A stretch of 64,000 nt of DNA from Ignavibacteriota bacterium (GTDB lineage: Bacteria; Bacteroidota; Ignavibacteria; SZUA-365), in the NCBI GenBank assembly GCA_016218045.1, contig JACRFB010000040.1:1-64000 (forward strand). Reading direction: 5' to 3'. A model generated the notes under the pieces. It did no database searches, was not told where the DNA came from, and saw only the letters and a program-made list of their open reading frames with translations. Shown one piece after another: positions 34,208 to 44,579 of this stretch. Each line of letters begins with the position of its first letter. Position 1 is the first letter of the stretch. Both the position numbers and the translations under genes were made by a program.

Positions 34208-35205
34208 GCGGCGGAGGCGCGGCGCAGCGAGGCCAGCGCAAGCACGATGCCGCCCGCGGCGGCGGGCAGCAGCACATTGAGCACAAAGAGCAGCATGGAG
34301 GCGGGCACGGCAAGCTGCGCGGGCACACCGATGCCGGCGTAGACGAGCGCTGTGGCGCCTTCGCGGATGCCGAGTTCGCCGAAGGAGACGGGCGGCACGA
34401 CGCTTTTCAGCAGCATGACCACGGCGGCGGCGGCGAGCAGGTCGGGTGCGCCCGCCGGCGCGCCGAAGGCGCCCACGAGCAGCGCGAACTGCGCGACAAA
34501 CACGCCGTAAAAAGCCGCGCTGAGCGCGAGCAGGCGCAGCAGCACGCCGCGGTCGAGTCCCGCGAGCGCGGCGCGCGCCGCGAGCACTCTGCGGCGGATC
34601 CCGGGCAGCCGCGTCAACAAACGGGCCGCGGTGTCGAACGCGGCGGCGCGTCGCCGCGCGAGAAACACGGCGGGCGCAAGAGCTGCAAGCGCGGCCGCGG
34701 CGAGCAGCGCGGCGGCCGCGGGCTCGCTGCGCGCGAGCAGCAGGCAGCAGGCCAGCACACCGCCCGTAACGGTCACCAGGAGCGAGGCCAGTTTGTCGAC
34801 CGCCGTCAGCGCCACCAGCGTGCCGGCATCCGCATGCGCGACGGCATACGCGCGGCCGCCGAATTCACCCACACGCGCGGGTGTGACGAGACCGAGGGCA
34901 AAGCCCGAAAACAGCGACGCGGCGGCGTCGCTGCGCGTCGACGCGGGCATGACGCGGCGCAGCAGCAGCCGCCATTTGGCGTATTGCAGCACGAGGTTCG
35001 GCGCAAGCAGCAGACCCGCCGCCAACAGCGGCATGCCCGCGGCGCGCGACACCGCGGCCGCAACACCACCGGCGTCGACATACAGCGAGACGATCCACAA
35101 AAACACGGCCGCGAGCAGGAGCTTGCCCGCGAGCGGAAGCATGCCGCCGAACGCGGGAGCCGGCGCAGCCACGGCCGTATCGATGCCGGGCTTCATGTCA
35201 CTCAC
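34204..35205 (-). CDS. LPG-synthase-type (YbhN/AglD-like) integral membrane protein
   Basis: A 333-residue, very Ala/Leu-rich protein with about eight membrane helices. It is the flippase-like transmembrane domain of the lysylphosphatidylglycerol synthase family, recognised by QYAKWRLLLRRVMP, FSGFALGLVTPARVGEFGGRAYA, TAVDKLASLLVTVTGG and PVSFGELGIREGATALVYA. It lacks the soluble aminoacyl-transferase domain of MprF, so lipid translocation or a membrane scaffold role is more likely. Coupled to the downstream GT2 gene, which suggests a shared glycolipid product. Confidence 0.88.
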   Translation of the reverse strand: MSDMKPGIDTAVAAPAPAFGGMLPLAGKLLLAAVFLWIVSLYVDAGGVAAAVSRAAGMPLLAAGLLLAPNLVLQYAKWRLLLRRVMPASTRSDAAASLFSGFALGLVTPARVGEFGGRAYAVAHADAGTLVALTAVDKLASLLVTVTGGVLACCLLLARSEPAAAALLAAAALAALAPAVFLARRRAAAFDTAARLLTRLPGIRRRVLAARAALAGLDRGVLLRLLALSAAFYGVFVAQFALLVGAFGAPAGAPDLLAAAAVVMLLKSVVPPVSFGELGIREGATALVYAGIGVPAQLAVPASMLLFVLNVLLPAAAGGIVLALASLRRASAA

Positions 35206-35229
35206 GTCGCGGACACATGACGCGCCGAC

Positions 35230-35916
35230 CTACATGTCGAGAATGTGCACGTTGAGCTCGGGCAGAAACACGATGTACATCAGCCAGAGCGAAAATCCGA
35301 TAGCCGCTGGAATGGCAAAATTGTCGTCGATCACATCGAACGAAAAAACCTCAGCCGCGGCGCCTATCACCGCCGACACAATCCCGATGATGTATTCGGC
35401 GGGAAGCTGCGCGACTTTCGGCGTGAAGAGAATCACCAGCGTCGCCGAGGCGACGAAGGCCGTGCTGCCCTCGAGGGTCTTGCCGCGGTACGAACGTGTG
35501 CCGTAGCGTCTCCCGATGAGAGCGGCCATCGTGTCGGAGATGATGAGTATCGCAAAGGCCGTGATCACGATCAGTTTGGGAAAGACCAGGACGCAGAACA
35601 GGGCCGAAATCAGCACCCATGTCGCGCCGTTGAAGGTCTTCTTCGCCTCGGTCTTTTCATGCGTGCGCAGCATGCGTCCGAAAATACGCGTGTACAGTGC
35701 GAAGGACGGCTTGTGGAACAGACGGAGCAAATCGCCGAGCAGAAACGCCGCGCCGAGCGGGATCAGCAGCGTGATCATCAGGTCGCGCGACACGTAGTAG
35801 TACAGCACGGGTATCGAGAGCGAACACAGGTGTATGCCCTTGCGGAGCAGTTCCCACTTGAAGCTCACGCTCTCGGCGCGGGTCGGGGCCGGTGTGTATG
35901 CCGTGTTGTCGTTCAT
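35230..35916 (-). CDS. Dolichol/phytol/diacylglycerol kinase-like membrane enzyme
   Basis: A 228-residue protein with six or seven membrane helices. Motifs [46 protein letters not shown] and [14 protein letters not shown] match the SEC59/DGK1/VTE5 group of CTP-dependent lipid kinases, which resemble CdsA. It would phosphorylate a polyprenol or diacylglycerol. The ATG at 35916 overlaps the ftsH stop (ATGA); a much longer open frame upstream is an ftsH shadow. The flippase-like gene starts 25 bases downstream. Confidence 0.85.
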   Translation of the reverse strand: MNDNTAYTPAPTRAESVSFKWELLRKGIHLCSLSIPVLYYYVSRDLMITLLIPLGAAFLLGDLLRLFHKPSFALYTRIFGRMLRTHEKTEAKKTFNGATWVLISALFCVLVFPKLIVITAFAILIISDTMAALIGRRYGTRSYRGKTLEGSTAFVASATLVILFTPKVAQLPAEYIIGIVSAVIGAAAEVFSFDVIDDNFAIPAAIGFSLWLMYIVFLPELNVHILDM

Positions 35917-38084
35917 GTCCTTTCGTCCGCGTCGGCCTGCGCTTCGCTTTCGGGATTCTCCTGCCGCTTCAGCTCCTCGACCGCGCGCCGTATCCTGTCG
36001 GAACGCTCCTGATCCATGCGCAACGCGTCGATTTCGGAGACCTTCTGCTGCAGGCCGCCGCCGTTGCGCTGCGCGGGAGGCAGTTCCTCGCCGCGCATCA
36101 GCTTGTCGATCTCCTCGCTGTCGAGAATCTCGCGTTCGAGCAGCGCAAGCGCGATGCGGTCGAGCACCGCGCGGTTCTCGGAGAGCACGTCCTCGGCGCG
36201 TTTCATGCACTGAAGGACAATCGCGCGCACGGCCGAATCGATGGCCACGGCGGTCTCCTCGCTGTAGTCGCGGTGCTGCACGATTTCGCGGCCGAGGAAT
36301 ATCTCCTCCTCCTTCGCCCCGAAGGTCAGCGGTCCGAGTTCACTCATGCCCCACTCGCACACCATCTTGCGCGCGAGCGACGACGCGCGCTCGATGTCGT
36401 TGCCGGCGCCGGTCGTCAATTGGCCGAACACGAGCATCTCGGCGGCGCGCCCGCCCATGGCGTACGTGATCATCGCCTCGAGGTACTCCTTCGAGTAGGT
36501 GTGTTTCTCGTCGATCGGAAGGTAGGTCGTGACACCGAGCGCGCGGCCGCGCGGGATGATCGTGACCTTGTGCACCGGATCGGCTTCGGGGAGCATTTTT
36601 GCGACTAGCACATGGCCCGCCTCGTGATAGGCCGTGAGCCGTTTTTCCTGTTCGGAAATGATCAGGCTCTTGCGTTCCATGCCCATCATCACCTTGTCCT
36701 TCGCCTCCTCGAAATCCATCATCGCGACGGTCTTCTTGTTGCGTCGCGCGGCGAGCAGCGCCGCTTCGTTCACAAGATTCGCGAGTTCGGCGCCGGCAAG
36801 TCCGGGCGTGCCTTTTGCGAGAGTCTCGAGCGACACGTCGGGATCGAGCGGTATGCTGCGGGTGTGAACCTTGAGTATGCCCTCGCGGCCCTTGACGTCG
36901 GGACGGTCCACCACAACCTGCCTGTCGAAACGACCGGGACGCAGCAGCGCGGGATCGAGCACGTCGGGACGGTTGGTGGCGGCGATGATGATCACGGTGC
37001 TGCCCTGCTCGAATCCGTCCATCTCGACGAGGAGCTGGTTCAACGTCTGCTCGCGTTCGTCGTGTCCGCCTCCGAGACCCGCGCCGCGCTGGCGTCCGAC
37101 GGCGTCGATCTCGTCGATGAAGACGATGCAGGGTGAATTCTTTTTTGCGGTTTCAAAGAGGTCGCGCACGCGGCTGGCGCCGACACCCACAAACATCTCC
37201 ACGAACTCCGCGCCGGAGATCGAGAAGAAGGGCACGCCCGCCTCGCCCGCAACGGCGCGCGCAAGCAGCGTCTTGCCCGTTCCCGGAGGCCCGAGCAGCA
37301 GCACGCCGCGCGGTATTTTGCCGCCGAGCCGCTGGAAGCGCGCGGGCTCACGGAGAAATTCGATGATCTCCTGCAGTTCGACTTTCGCCTCGTCGGCGCC
37401 GGCCACGTCGGAGAAGGTGACGCGTATGGTCGAATCGGTGGCCATGCGCGCGCGGCTCTTGCCGAACGAGAACAGGCCCTTGGTCCCGCCCGCGGCGCCC
37501 CCGCCCTGCATGCGCCGCATCAGGAATATCCACGCGCCGATAAACAGCAGCCAGGGCAACAGCGTGAAGAAGGTGTTGGTCCAGATCGAATCCTTCTCGT
37601 CGAAGGTCACCTCGATGCCGCGCTCGAGCCACGACTTCCGCATCTCGGCGTCGAGCGTCCCGAGCTTCACGACAAATCCGGTGCTCTCGACGGTCTTGCC
37701 GTTCACACCCACAAGGCGTGCGCGTGTGTTCAGACTGGCGGTCAGGGTGAAGTCGTTCAGATTCGCCTTTTCCACCTTCGCGCGGATGATGCGCAGTTCC
37801 TGCCCGTCGGGAGTCTTGCGTTCGCCGGTCAATATTTTCTGAAAATCGGAATAGGATATCTCCGGATTTTCGTTCGCGGTGTTGAAGAGCTGCGAGAAGA
37901 TGATGAAGGCCAGCAGCAGCATGCCGCCCGCGATGAGCACGGCGCGCGCCGAGCGCAGCCATGTATTGTCGTCGCCCGGCTTGCGGTTCTGCGGCGCCTT
38001 GCGCGGCGGCGTGGGAGCGGGCGGCCTGTTGTCGTCGCCGCCAGCGTTCCAGGAGCGTGGGAGTCTGTGTGTCGGCGTGATCAT
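35913..38084 (-). CDS. ftsH: ATP-dependent zinc metalloprotease FtsH
   Basis: A 723-residue membrane AAA+ protease that degrades misfolded and regulatory membrane and soluble proteins. Start ATG 38084 has GGAG 5 bases upstream and overlaps hpt by ATGA. Two membrane helices ([18 protein letters not shown] and [18 protein letters not shown]) flank a periplasmic domain. The AAA domain has Walker A GPPGTGKT, Walker [12 protein letters not shown] and the second region of homology [19 protein letters not shown]. The zinc site is HEAGH, with a downstream acidic ligand region. A Pro-rich cytoplasmic N-terminus of about 45 residues is longer than in E. coli FtsH. The tilS-hpt-ftsH order is widely conserved. 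Confidence 0.98.
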   Translation of the reverse strand: MITPTHRLPRSWNAGGDDNRPPAPTPPRKAPQNRKPGDDNTWLRSARAVLIAGGMLLLAFIIFSQLFNTANENPEISYSDFQKILTGERKTPDGQELRIIRAKVEKANLNDFTLTASLNTRARLVGVNGKTVESTGFVVKLGTLDAEMRKSWLERGIEVTFDEKDSIWTNTFFTLLPWLLFIGAWIFLMRRMQGGGAAGGTKGLFSFGKSRARMATDSTIRVTFSDVAGADEAKVELQEIIEFLREPARFQRLGGKIPRGVLLLGPPGTGKTLLARAVAGEAGVPFFSISGAEFVEMFVGVGASRVRDLFETAKKNSPCIVFIDEIDAVGRQRGAGLGGGHDEREQTLNQLLVEMDGFEQGSTVIIIAATNRPDVLDPALLRPGRFDRQVVVDRPDVKGREGILKVHTRSIPLDPDVSLETLAKGTPGLAGAELANLVNEAALLAARRNKKTVAMMDFEEAKDKVMMGMERKSLIISEQEKRLTAYHEAGHVLVAKMLPEADPVHKVTIIPRGRALGVTTYLPIDEKHTYSKEYLEAMITYAMGGRAAEMLVFGQLTTGAGNDIERASSLARKMVCEWGMSELGPLTFGAKEEEIFLGREIVQHRDYSEETAVAIDSAVRAIVLQCMKRAEDVLSENRAVLDRIALALLEREILDSEEIDKLMRGEELPPAQRNGGGLQQKVSEIDALRMDQERSDRIRRAVEELKRQENPESEAQADADERT

Positions 38085-38680
38085 TCTGTCTCCTTCTCTT
38101 CGGCGGATCCGGTGCCGGACGCGTCGTCGAGTATGTACACTTCGGGAAGATTGCGTGCGCGCTGCGCGTAGTCGAGTCCGTAGCCGATGACAAAACGCGG
38201 CGGCACGACAAAACCGACGTAGTCGAGCGTGTGGGGAATGCTGGTGCTCTCGGGTTTGTGCAGAAGCGTGACAATGCTGAGCGATGCGGGCTGTTTGGCG
38301 CCGATCAGGGTCTTCATGAAATCGAGCGAGACGCCCGTGTCGACGATGTCTTCCACAAGCACGATGTGCCGCCCGTCGGCCTCGCAGGACAGATCCTTGA
38401 GCAGCCGCACGTCGCCCGAGCTGATCTTCCTGTCGCCGTAACTCGACAGCCGCAGGAAATCGACCTCGCAGTCGATCGTGATACGGCGGACGAGGTCCGC
38501 AAAAAACATAAACGCGCCGTTGAGCACACAGATGAAGATCGGACGTTTGCCGTCGAAGTCGCGGTTCAGCGCCTCGGCCAGCTCGTCGATCCGCGCGGCG
38601 ATGCTGTCGCGCGTGATGTAGGGAATAAACCTGTCGCCGTTGATGGCGACCGAGGGGATGGTGTCGTGTGGTGAATTCAT
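38081..38680 (-). CDS. hpt: Hypoxanthine phosphoribosyltransferase
   Basis: A 199-residue purine salvage enzyme making IMP/GMP from hypoxanthine/guanine and PRPP. The PRPP-binding motif is [15 protein letters not shown], and the family landmarks [27 protein letters not shown] and [11 protein letters not shown] are present. The Asp/Glu-rich tail (AEEKETE) is unremarkable. Overlaps tilS upstream and ftsH downstream by 4 bases each. Confidence 0.97.
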   Translation of the reverse strand: MNSPHDTIPSVAINGDRFIPYITRDSIAARIDELAEALNRDFDGKRPIFICVLNGAFMFFADLVRRITIDCEVDFLRLSSYGDRKISSGDVRLLKDLSCEADGRHIVLVEDIVDTGVSLDFMKTLIGAKQPASLSIVTLLHKPESTSIPHTLDYVGFVVPPRFVIGYGLDYAQRARNLPEVYILDDASGTGSAEEKETE

Positions 38681-40038
38681 TCGTGCTGTGCCTGTGTCTC
38701 GAATCGGAGCGCGGCGATGCTCCGTGTTGTGCCGCTGATTTTGAATCTGTCGTCGAGCCGGATTCCGCAGAGCCAGATGATCTCGCCCGCATGGTCCAAC
38801 ACCATCACCGCTCCGCGCATGCGTCGCGGGACGGCGTGATCGGTGAGGAAGTCGCCGACCTTCTTGCGGCCGGGACTCCCGAGCGGTCGGAACACGTCCC
38901 CCGCCCTCCAGGGGCGAAGGACCCAGTTGGTGCCGCTTCGCTCCGCATCAATATACTCGACAGAAGGGTCATCCGTAAAACGCACCGCATCGCGCTCGAC
39001 GAGCCGCGAGGAGAACCGGGCCCGGCCCAGATCGATTTCCTCGCCCAGAAGTGCCTCTACCGTGTCCGGTTCCGCCGTCTGAAATCCGCGCAGAATCGTG
39101 ACACCATCGTGTTCGCGGTAGGCGATACAACCGCCCCGCAACGGCGCCTGTGCGCCTGCAGGACCCGACACAAGCTCCTCGAGGCGGCGCACGTCGGCAA
39201 AGGCGCCCGCATTTCCGCGTACACGCGCCACCGCCGCGCGCAGCACACCCGCGCGCAAGAAGGCGGCTTCGTCACCGAGCTGCCCGGTGTCGACATGTAC
39301 ACCGTCGTCGAGCGGTCGCAGACAGCGCCCGGCCGCCTCGTCGATGAGGGGCGCGAGATACTGTTCGAGCGAGGCAAAGACCGAGGCGGTGCGTGTCAGC
39401 ACCGAAACGATGTCGGACTGCACGTGCGCGGCAATGGCGGGCAGCACGTGATGGCGGAGCGCATTGCGGCGGTACGCATCGCTGTCGTTGCTTGTATCGT
39501 GCCGCCACTGCAGGCCTTCGCGGACGGCGAACGCCTGCAGGTCCGACTTCCGCACGCTGAGCATGGGCCTTATGATGTGTCCCGCACGCGCGCGCACGCC
39601 GCGCAGTCCCTCCACGCCGGCGCCGGAAAAAAAGTGCAGCAGCAGAGTCTCGGCCTGATCGTCGGCGTGATGCGCGGTCAGTATCCAATCGAAGCCGCCG
39701 CGGACGCGCGCCTCTTCAAGCGCGGCATAGCGGTGTTCGCGCGCGAGGTCCTGCAGCGATCTCCCGTGCCGCGGAACGGAGAGGTCGACGGCGAGCAGTT
39801 CAATGCCCGCGCCGAGACGCGCTGCAAGCGCGCGCACATGCGCAATGTCGTCGGCCGTGTCGGGACGCAGGCCGTGATCCACGTATGCCAGAGCAACGCG
39901 GGCTCCGAGTCGGCGCGCGGCAATGCAGGCAAGGACGGTGGAATCGAGTCCGCCGCTGCACGCCACAAGGAAAGAACCGCCCGTGCGTGATCCGCACAGG
40001 GACGCCAGTTCTTCTTCCACGCGCTGTTCGAGCTGCAT
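38677..40038 (-). CDS. tilS: tRNA(Ile)-lysidine synthase
   Basis: A 453-residue N-type ATP pyrophosphatase that modifies C34 of the CAU-anticodon tRNA(Ile) to lysidine. P-loop motif [10 protein letters not shown], then [29 protein letters not shown] and the TilS C-terminal domain ([20 protein letters not shown], with [14 protein letters not shown]). I choose ATG 40038 because it overlaps the upstream gene's stop as TGATG; in-frame ATGs up to 40095 would lie deep inside that gene. Essential in most bacteria. Confidence 0.95.
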   Translation of the reverse strand: MQLEQRVEEELASLCGSRTGGSFLVACSGGLDSTVLACIAARRLGARVALAYVDHGLRPDTADDIAHVRALAARLGAGIELLAVDLSVPRHGRSLQDLAREHRYAALEEARVRGGFDWILTAHHADDQAETLLLHFFSGAGVEGLRGVRARAGHIIRPMLSVRKSDLQAFAVREGLQWRHDTSNDSDAYRRNALRHHVLPAIAAHVQSDIVSVLTRTASVFASLEQYLAPLIDEAAGRCLRPLDDGVHVDTGQLGDEAAFLRAGVLRAAVARVRGNAGAFADVRRLEELVSGPAGAQAPLRGGCIAYREHDGVTILRGFQTAEPDTVEALLGEEIDLGRARFSSRLVERDAVRFTDDPSVEYIDAERSGTNWVLRPWRAGDVFRPLGSPGRKKVGDFLTDHAVPRRMRGAVMVLDHAGEIIWLCGIRLDDRFKISGTTRSIAALRFETQAQHE

Positions 40039-40472
40039 CAGGCGGCCGTCTCTTCCCCGTCCGTCGCCATAGTGACTTCCCATTCCTTCAGCCATGCGAA
40101 ATCGTAGGCGAGCGCGAGCAAATGTTGTAACGCCGCTTCACTGACGGCGAAATAATGCTGCTCGCAGAACTGAAAAAAGCCGTCCGAACAGCCGGCTGCA
40201 AATACGCGGATCAATTCCTGGTAATGGTTCACAGCCCGCGTGAATTCGGCCTCGAGTCCGGGAAAATGTTCACTTTGGGCCGTCTGTTTTTTCATCGTGT
40301 CGAGGAGCCGCGTCAGATATCTGCCGTGAAAGGCCAATTCACCGATCTCCGCCGCCTTCTCCGAGGGTTCCGCCTCTTCAAGAAAACGACCCAAAGCCGC
40401 GGCATCGCGGAGCCGGCCGCCGGAAAAATGCGAGAGAAGATCAAGAATATCGGGAATAGTCGAAGCGCTCAT
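40038..40472 (-). CDS. Small helical protein of unknown function leading the tilS operon
   Basis: A 144-residue acidic protein with no signal peptide or membrane helix, predicted largely helical (IPDILDLLSHFSGG, AAALGRFLEEAEPSEKAAEIGEL, HLLALAYDFAWLKEWEV), with two Cys in GCSDGFFQFCEQ. I do not recognise it. It is the first gene of the operon and its stop overlaps the tilS start (TGATG). Confidence 0.7.
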   Translation of the reverse strand: MSASTIPDILDLLSHFSGGRLRDAAALGRFLEEAEPSEKAAEIGELAFHGRYLTRLLDTMKKQTAQSEHFPGLEAEFTRAVNHYQELIRVFAAGCSDGFFQFCEQHYFAVSEAALQHLLALAYDFAWLKEWEVTMATDGEETAA

Positions 40473-40771
40473 GGTATCGTGTCCTTGTCGGCCGTCTTCC
40501 GGGGTGCGCAGAAGCCGCTCCCGGAATGCCGCGGGGTGCGTGTCGGGGAAACGGGAATATCCGATTTTTCCAGTTTCGAGAAAATTCAGTTCCGTGTCAC
40601 ACAGACTGAAAGGGAATTTTCACCCGAAGGGTGCGAAATCACAGCCATTCCGACGCGTGAAAGGGCTTCAGGTTGCATTTGAGGCGTTCGTGGGTTAGTT
40701 TCCTTTGTTGTGGGCAACCCGCCCCTTACCGAGTCGCTGTCTCCCTCCCTCACAGTCTCAGCATTGCCGTC
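40473..40771. other. Divergent intergenic region between the tilS operon and the GH57 gene
   Basis: A 299-base gap that must hold both divergent promoters. The only structure I see is a small inverted repeat CACCC-GAA-GGGTG near 40621-40633. No convincing -33/-7 pair was found. Short open frames here have no support. Confidence 0.5.
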
Positions 40772-43354
40772 ATGAAGAAAAACCTGCCGTTCCTGCTCGT
40801 TTCCTTTCTTCTTTTAACCGCCATTGTGCGGGCCCAGCCGTCGATCGTCCCGGAAGGCATACGTTTCGTGTACGAGGACGCCGCGGCGAACTCGGTTGCC
40901 CTGGTCGGAGATTTTAACGGATGGTCTGCCATCGCGCACCCGATGAAGAAGGCGGGCGGAGCCACATGGAATGTCACAGTTCCCCTGTTGCCGGGTTCCT
41001 ACCAGTACGCCTTTCTTGTCGACGGCGTGCGGATACAGCGGGATCCCGCGAATCCGCTGACCTTCGAGGCGGTGGACGGCTCGCGCATCAATTCGTTGGT
41101 GACGCTGAACACGGCGAACAAGGTGGTGACGGAGGGTTACCCGGTGCGCCGCGCGATCGACGACGTGTACGCGAAAAAGGGCGGCACGGTGTACTTGAAC
41201 CTCGTGTTCAAACACCATGTTCCCCTGTATTACAACGCGGCGAAGGACCAGATCGAAGCGCCGTTTGTGCGCATGCACGCGACGCGCGACTACTTTGAAA
41301 TGGGCGACGTGATACAGCGCTATCAGCACGTGCACGCAACCGTGGCGCTCTCCCCGACACTGCTCTGGCAGGTGCAGGAGATCTATGTCAAACGCATGGA
41401 ACCGTTCATCAAGGACAAGAAGACCGGGTCGCCGCGCAAGAAGCCGGCCGACATGGACGCGAACGGCTTCCTCGCACGCATGCGCGGAAAGACTGATCCG
41501 TGGATCGACGTATGCCTCACGCCCGCCGAGAAACTGAGCGAGGCCGACAAGGGCTACCTCTACAAAAATCCGTGGAACGCCTTCACGATCAGCGCCGTGC
41601 GCATGAACCGTTTCCCCGAAATGATTCGACTCTACGAGAAGTATATCGACGGGAAGGGCAATCCCGACTACACGGTCCAGGATCTCCGCACGCTGAAATT
41701 CTTCTCGATCTTCGCGCATTTCGACACCGAATTTTTCGAGCGCCGCGTCCCGCTTATTCAGACCGGCACGCGTATTCTGCGCTCGCTCGATCTGCGTGAC
41801 CTCGTGTCGTACCGCAGCGACGGCAAGTACTACCTGAAGCGCGAAGTGACGGAAGACGATTGCCGCCGCATCGTCGCCTCGGCGTGGTACATCATGGCCA
41901 GCATCCTGCCGAACTTCGAGAAAGTGAAATACAGCCCGGCCAGCAAGATCGGTCAGATGGAAATCGCGGCGACCTCGTTCAGCGACGCCATCCTTCCGCT
42001 GCTTGCGAACAGCGACGTCGCGCGCGCGGCGAATCCCTCGGCCACGCTGCCCGCGGCGTACGCGCATCCCGAGGATGTGGACGCACAGTTGCAGATGGCT
42101 CTCGCGGCGTATCAGAAATATTTCAACGTCACACCGACCGGCTACATTCCGCCCTACGGCGCCATGTCGGCCGACGTGATTCCGCATCTGAAGAAGAACG
42201 GGCTCACATGGTTCACGAGCGACGAGGCCGTGCTGAAAAAGAGCGAACCGGCAAACCTCTCGTCGGCCGCGGTGTACAACGTGAAGTCGGGCGACGCATC
42301 CGCCTTCGGCGCGTTCTCGAATTCGCTGCTCACCACGCGTGTCAACTGGGTGTACCGCAACTACTACGCCGAGAACTCCGCGAACGACTTCGTCGAGAAT
42401 CTGCTCTCGTTCTCCCCCTCCGACAACGCGCAGAGCGCGCTCGTCACCGTGGTGATCGACAACGACGACGCATGGATGCACTACGATCGCGACACCGACG
42501 GCAAGGGCCTCATCAACGGCATCTACCGGAAGCTCAACAAGCTGTTCGAAACACGCGCCGTGATTTCGGTGACGATGTCGGAATACATCTCCGGCAACCG
42601 CGAGCGCGGCATCCCCGCGCACAAGACCGACGACTTCGCGTCGATTTCGCAACTCGGCGCGGGTTCGCGTCTCGAGGGCACCTTCGATGCGTGGATCGGC
42701 AACGAGGCCAGCAACGCCGCGTGGACGCAGCTCAACGGCGCCCGCGCCACTGTCGCGCAGAAGGGCCCTGCTCCCGCGACGCCCGAGTATCTCGACACCT
42801 TCGCAGCACAGCCCTACGCGTTTTTCTACGGCGCGACGAGCGAGCATTGGTACCAGAACTTCAGCTCCGGTTCCGTCCTCCGCACGGATCCGAAGCCGTA
42901 CGAGGCGTGTTTCCAGAATCTGCTTCGTAACGCCACACGTCTGTCGGGTTCCGCCGAAGGCAGCTTCGCCTCCTTCATCCCCGAAAACACGGTGACGCCG
43001 ATCTGGGAGAAGCCGAAGAAGAAGGTGCGCGTGACCTTCCTCTGCAAACTCGCCGACCGCGAGGCCATCACCGCGGTGTTCATCGCGGGCAATCGCAAGG
43101 AACTCGGCAATCTCGAACCCAACACGATACGCATGTGGGACAACGGCGAGAACGGCGACGAGGTGTTCGGCAACAACGTATGGACGATCGTCACCGAAAT
43201 AGAACCGGGAGATCTGCTGTACAAATTCAGCAACAGCGGCGGCCAGGGCACGTGGGAAGGATCCGAGGCGTTCCCGGATGTGTGGCGCCGTGTCACCGTC
43301 ACGTCGGACAAGGTCATCTTCAACGACGTGTTCACGAAGCTGAAACAGAACTGA
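40772..43354 (+). CDS. Secreted GH57-type protein with CBM48/CBM20-like domains, nucleophile apparently lost
   Basis: An 860-residue exported protein (signal MKKNLPFLLVSFLLLTAIVRAQ). Residues about 25-115 resemble a glycogen-binding CBM48 domain (VALVGDFNGWS, GSYQYAFLVDG). About 135-640 match the GH57 alpha-glucan hydrolase subfamily: LVFKHHVPLY in place of the HxHQPxY motif, PFVRMHATRDY, GLTWFTSDEAVL, and DNDDAWMHY with DGKGLINGIYRKL. Where family members have GxWPSEGSVS with the catalytic Glu, this protein reads GYIPPYGAMS, with Tyr in the Glu position. About the last 120 residues look like a starch-binding CBM20 domain (VFIAGNRKELGNL, MWDNGENGDEVFGNNVW). The ATG at 40772 is chosen over the open frame to 40673. 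Role: alpha-glucan binding or altered catalysis. Confidence 0.8.
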   Translation: MKKNLPFLLVSFLLLTAIVRAQPSIVPEGIRFVYEDAAANSVALVGDFNGWSAIAHPMKKAGGATWNVTVPLLPGSYQYAFLVDGVRIQRDPANPLTFEAVDGSRINSLVTLNTANKVVTEGYPVRRAIDDVYAKKGGTVYLNLVFKHHVPLYYNAAKDQIEAPFVRMHATRDYFEMGDVIQRYQHVHATVALSPTLLWQVQEIYVKRMEPFIKDKKTGSPRKKPADMDANGFLARMRGKTDPWIDVCLTPAEKLSEADKGYLYKNPWNAFTISAVRMNRFPEMIRLYEKYIDGKGNPDYTVQDLRTLKFFSIFAHFDTEFFERRVPLIQTGTRILRSLDLRDLVSYRSDGKYYLKREVTEDDCRRIVASAWYIMASILPNFEKVKYSPASKIGQMEIAATSFSDAILPLLANSDVARAANPSATLPAAYAHPEDVDAQLQMALAAYQKYFNVTPTGYIPPYGAMSADVIPHLKKNGLTWFTSDEAVLKKSEPANLSSAAVYNVKSGDASAFGAFSNSLLTTRVNWVYRNYYAENSANDFVENLLSFSPSDNAQSALVTVVIDNDDAWMHYDRDTDGKGLINGIYRKLNKLFETRAVISVTMSEYISGNRERGIPAHKTDDFASISQLGAGSRLEGTFDAWIGNEASNAAWTQLNGARATVAQKGPAPATPEYLDTFAAQPYAFFYGATSEHWYQNFSSGSVLRTDPKPYEACFQNLLRNATRLSGSAEGSFASFIPENTVTPIWEKPKKKVRVTFLCKLADREAITAVFIAGNRKELGNLEPNTIRMWDNGENGDEVFGNNVWTIVTEIEPGDLLYKFSNSGGQGTWEGSEAFPDVWRRVTVTSDKVIFNDVFTKLKQN

Positions 43355-43370
43355 TTTTTTCCGCCGACCG

Positions 43371-43404
43371 AGAGAGGATGCCCGCTCCCACGGGCATCCT
43401 CTCT
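43371..43404 (+). terminator. Intrinsic terminator after the GH57-type gene
   Basis: A 14-bp perfect stem (arms AGAGAGGATGCCCG and CGGGCATCCTCTCT) with a 6-base loop, followed by TTGTCT, begins 17 bases after the stop codon. It separates the GH57 gene from the HD gene. Confidence 0.9.
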
Positions 43405-43424
43405 TTGTCTCCGGACGGCCCGAC

Positions 43425-44042
43425 ATGAGCGCACCGCTGCCGCTGTACAACCAGGTTCTCTACTCCCGTGAGGAGTTGATCGCGGACGTGTCGCACGACA
43501 TCGATCCGGCGGGCCTGACCACGGTGCTCGGCGCCTACGACATGGCCGCGAGTGTGCACGAGTTCCAGACGCGCAGCGACTCGACACCCTATTTCTGGCA
43601 CATCTCGCGCGTCGCCCGTATCCTCATCCGCGAGCTGCGCTACATCAACGCCGATGTACTCGCGGCCGCGCTGCTGCACGATGTGCTCGAGGATTCGCGC
43701 ATCATCACCGCCGAGGTCATCAAATACAACTTCGGCTCCTACGTGGGCTACATCGTCGAAGTGCTGACAAAAAACATACGGCTATCCGGACCCGAGCGCG
43801 AGGCGGAGGACGCCGAATACATCGAACGCCTGAACTTCAGCAGCATCGACTGCCAGATCGTCAAGTTCTCCGAGCGCCTCGACAACTTCCGCTGCATGGA
43901 ATTCGGCGTCAAACGAAATCCCTTCCGCTATATCGACGAGACCGAGAAACACTACTTTCCGATGGCCGCGCGCGAGAACAACAAGATGCTGGCCTACCTC
44001 GTCGCGGAGATGAAGAAGGTGAAAGGCAAGCTGCTCGCGTGA
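43425..44042 (+). CDS. HD-domain (p)ppGpp hydrolase-like protein
   Basis: A 205-residue single-domain HD protein. [24 protein letters not shown] and [25 protein letters not shown] follow the hydrolase half of RelA/SpoT (HD motif HDVLED and the later Asp/Asn ligand). It lacks the synthetase, TGS and ACT domains, so it fits a small alarmone hydrolase of the MESH1/SAH type. It probably removes the 3' pyrophosphate of (p)ppGpp or a related nucleotide. First gene after a terminator, 34 bases before dtd. Confidence 0.8.
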   Translation: MSAPLPLYNQVLYSREELIADVSHDIDPAGLTTVLGAYDMAASVHEFQTRSDSTPYFWHISRVARILIRELRYINADVLAAALLHDVLEDSRIITAEVIKYNFGSYVGYIVEVLTKNIRLSGPEREAEDAEYIERLNFSSIDCQIVKFSERLDNFRCMEFGVKRNPFRYIDETEKHYFPMAARENNKMLAYLVAEMKKVKGKLLA

Positions 44043-44076
44043 AGGTTCGCGTGAAGCACGGAGGCGCCGCAGCGCT

Positions 44077-44535
44077 ATGCGCGCGCTGATACAGAGGGTC
44101 TCCCGCGCGCGGGTCACCGTGGCGGGCGCCGAGACGGGCGCGATCGGACCGGGCCTGCTCGTGTTCCTTGGCGTCAGGCAGGGCGACAACGACGACGAGG
44201 CGCGCTATCTCGCCGCGCGTGTCGCCGCGGCGCGTCTCTTCAACGATGACGACGGCAAGATGAATCTGTCGCTCGCCGACACAGGCGGGTCGGTGCTGGT
44301 GGTGTCGCAGTTTACGCTGCACGCGGATACGCGCAAGGGAAACCGCCCCAGCTACGTGCTCGCGGCCGAACCGGTTCTGGCCGAACGGCTCTACGAGCTT
44401 TTTGTGGAGGAACTCCGCGCGCTGCTTTCGCCGGAGCGTGTTGCGACGGGCCAGTTCCGCGCTATGATGGAGGTGGAACTCGTCAACGACGGTCCCGTCA
44501 CGATCACCATAAAGAGCAAAAACGAATACATCTGA
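44077..44535 (+). CDS. dtd: D-aminoacyl-tRNA deacylase
   Basis: A 152-residue cytoplasmic enzyme that hydrolyses D-aminoacyl-tRNAs (and Gly-tRNA(Ala)). The family landmarks are present: [15 protein letters not shown] at the N-terminus, [16 protein letters not shown] (SQFTL motif), and [11 protein letters not shown] with the cis Gly-Pro motif that excludes L-amino acids. Confidence 0.97.
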   Translation: MRALIQRVSRARVTVAGAETGAIGPGLLVFLGVRQGDNDDEARYLAARVAAARLFNDDDGKMNLSLADTGGSVLVVSQFTLHADTRKGNRPSYVLAAEPVLAERLYELFVEELRALLSPERVATGQFRAMMEVELVNDGPVTITIKSKNEYI

Positions 44536-44552
44536 CGGCCCCTCCTCCAAAG

Positions 44553-44579
44553 ACTCCCTACTCCCGACTCCCCACTCCG
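44553..44579. repeat. Heptamer array (ACTCCCT/ACTCCCG/ACTCCCC) abutting a start codon
   Basis: ACTCCCT, ACTCCCG, ACTCCCC, ACTCCG in phase; the next base is the A of the start codon of the following gene, so the array occupies the place of the ribosome site. Same word as the 13-unit array at 57472-57562. Confidence 0.85.

Noticed and set aside
40814-43450. 878-codon frame antisense to the GH57-type gene
   Set aside because: Antisense shadow; the sense protein has clear domains and a signal peptide.
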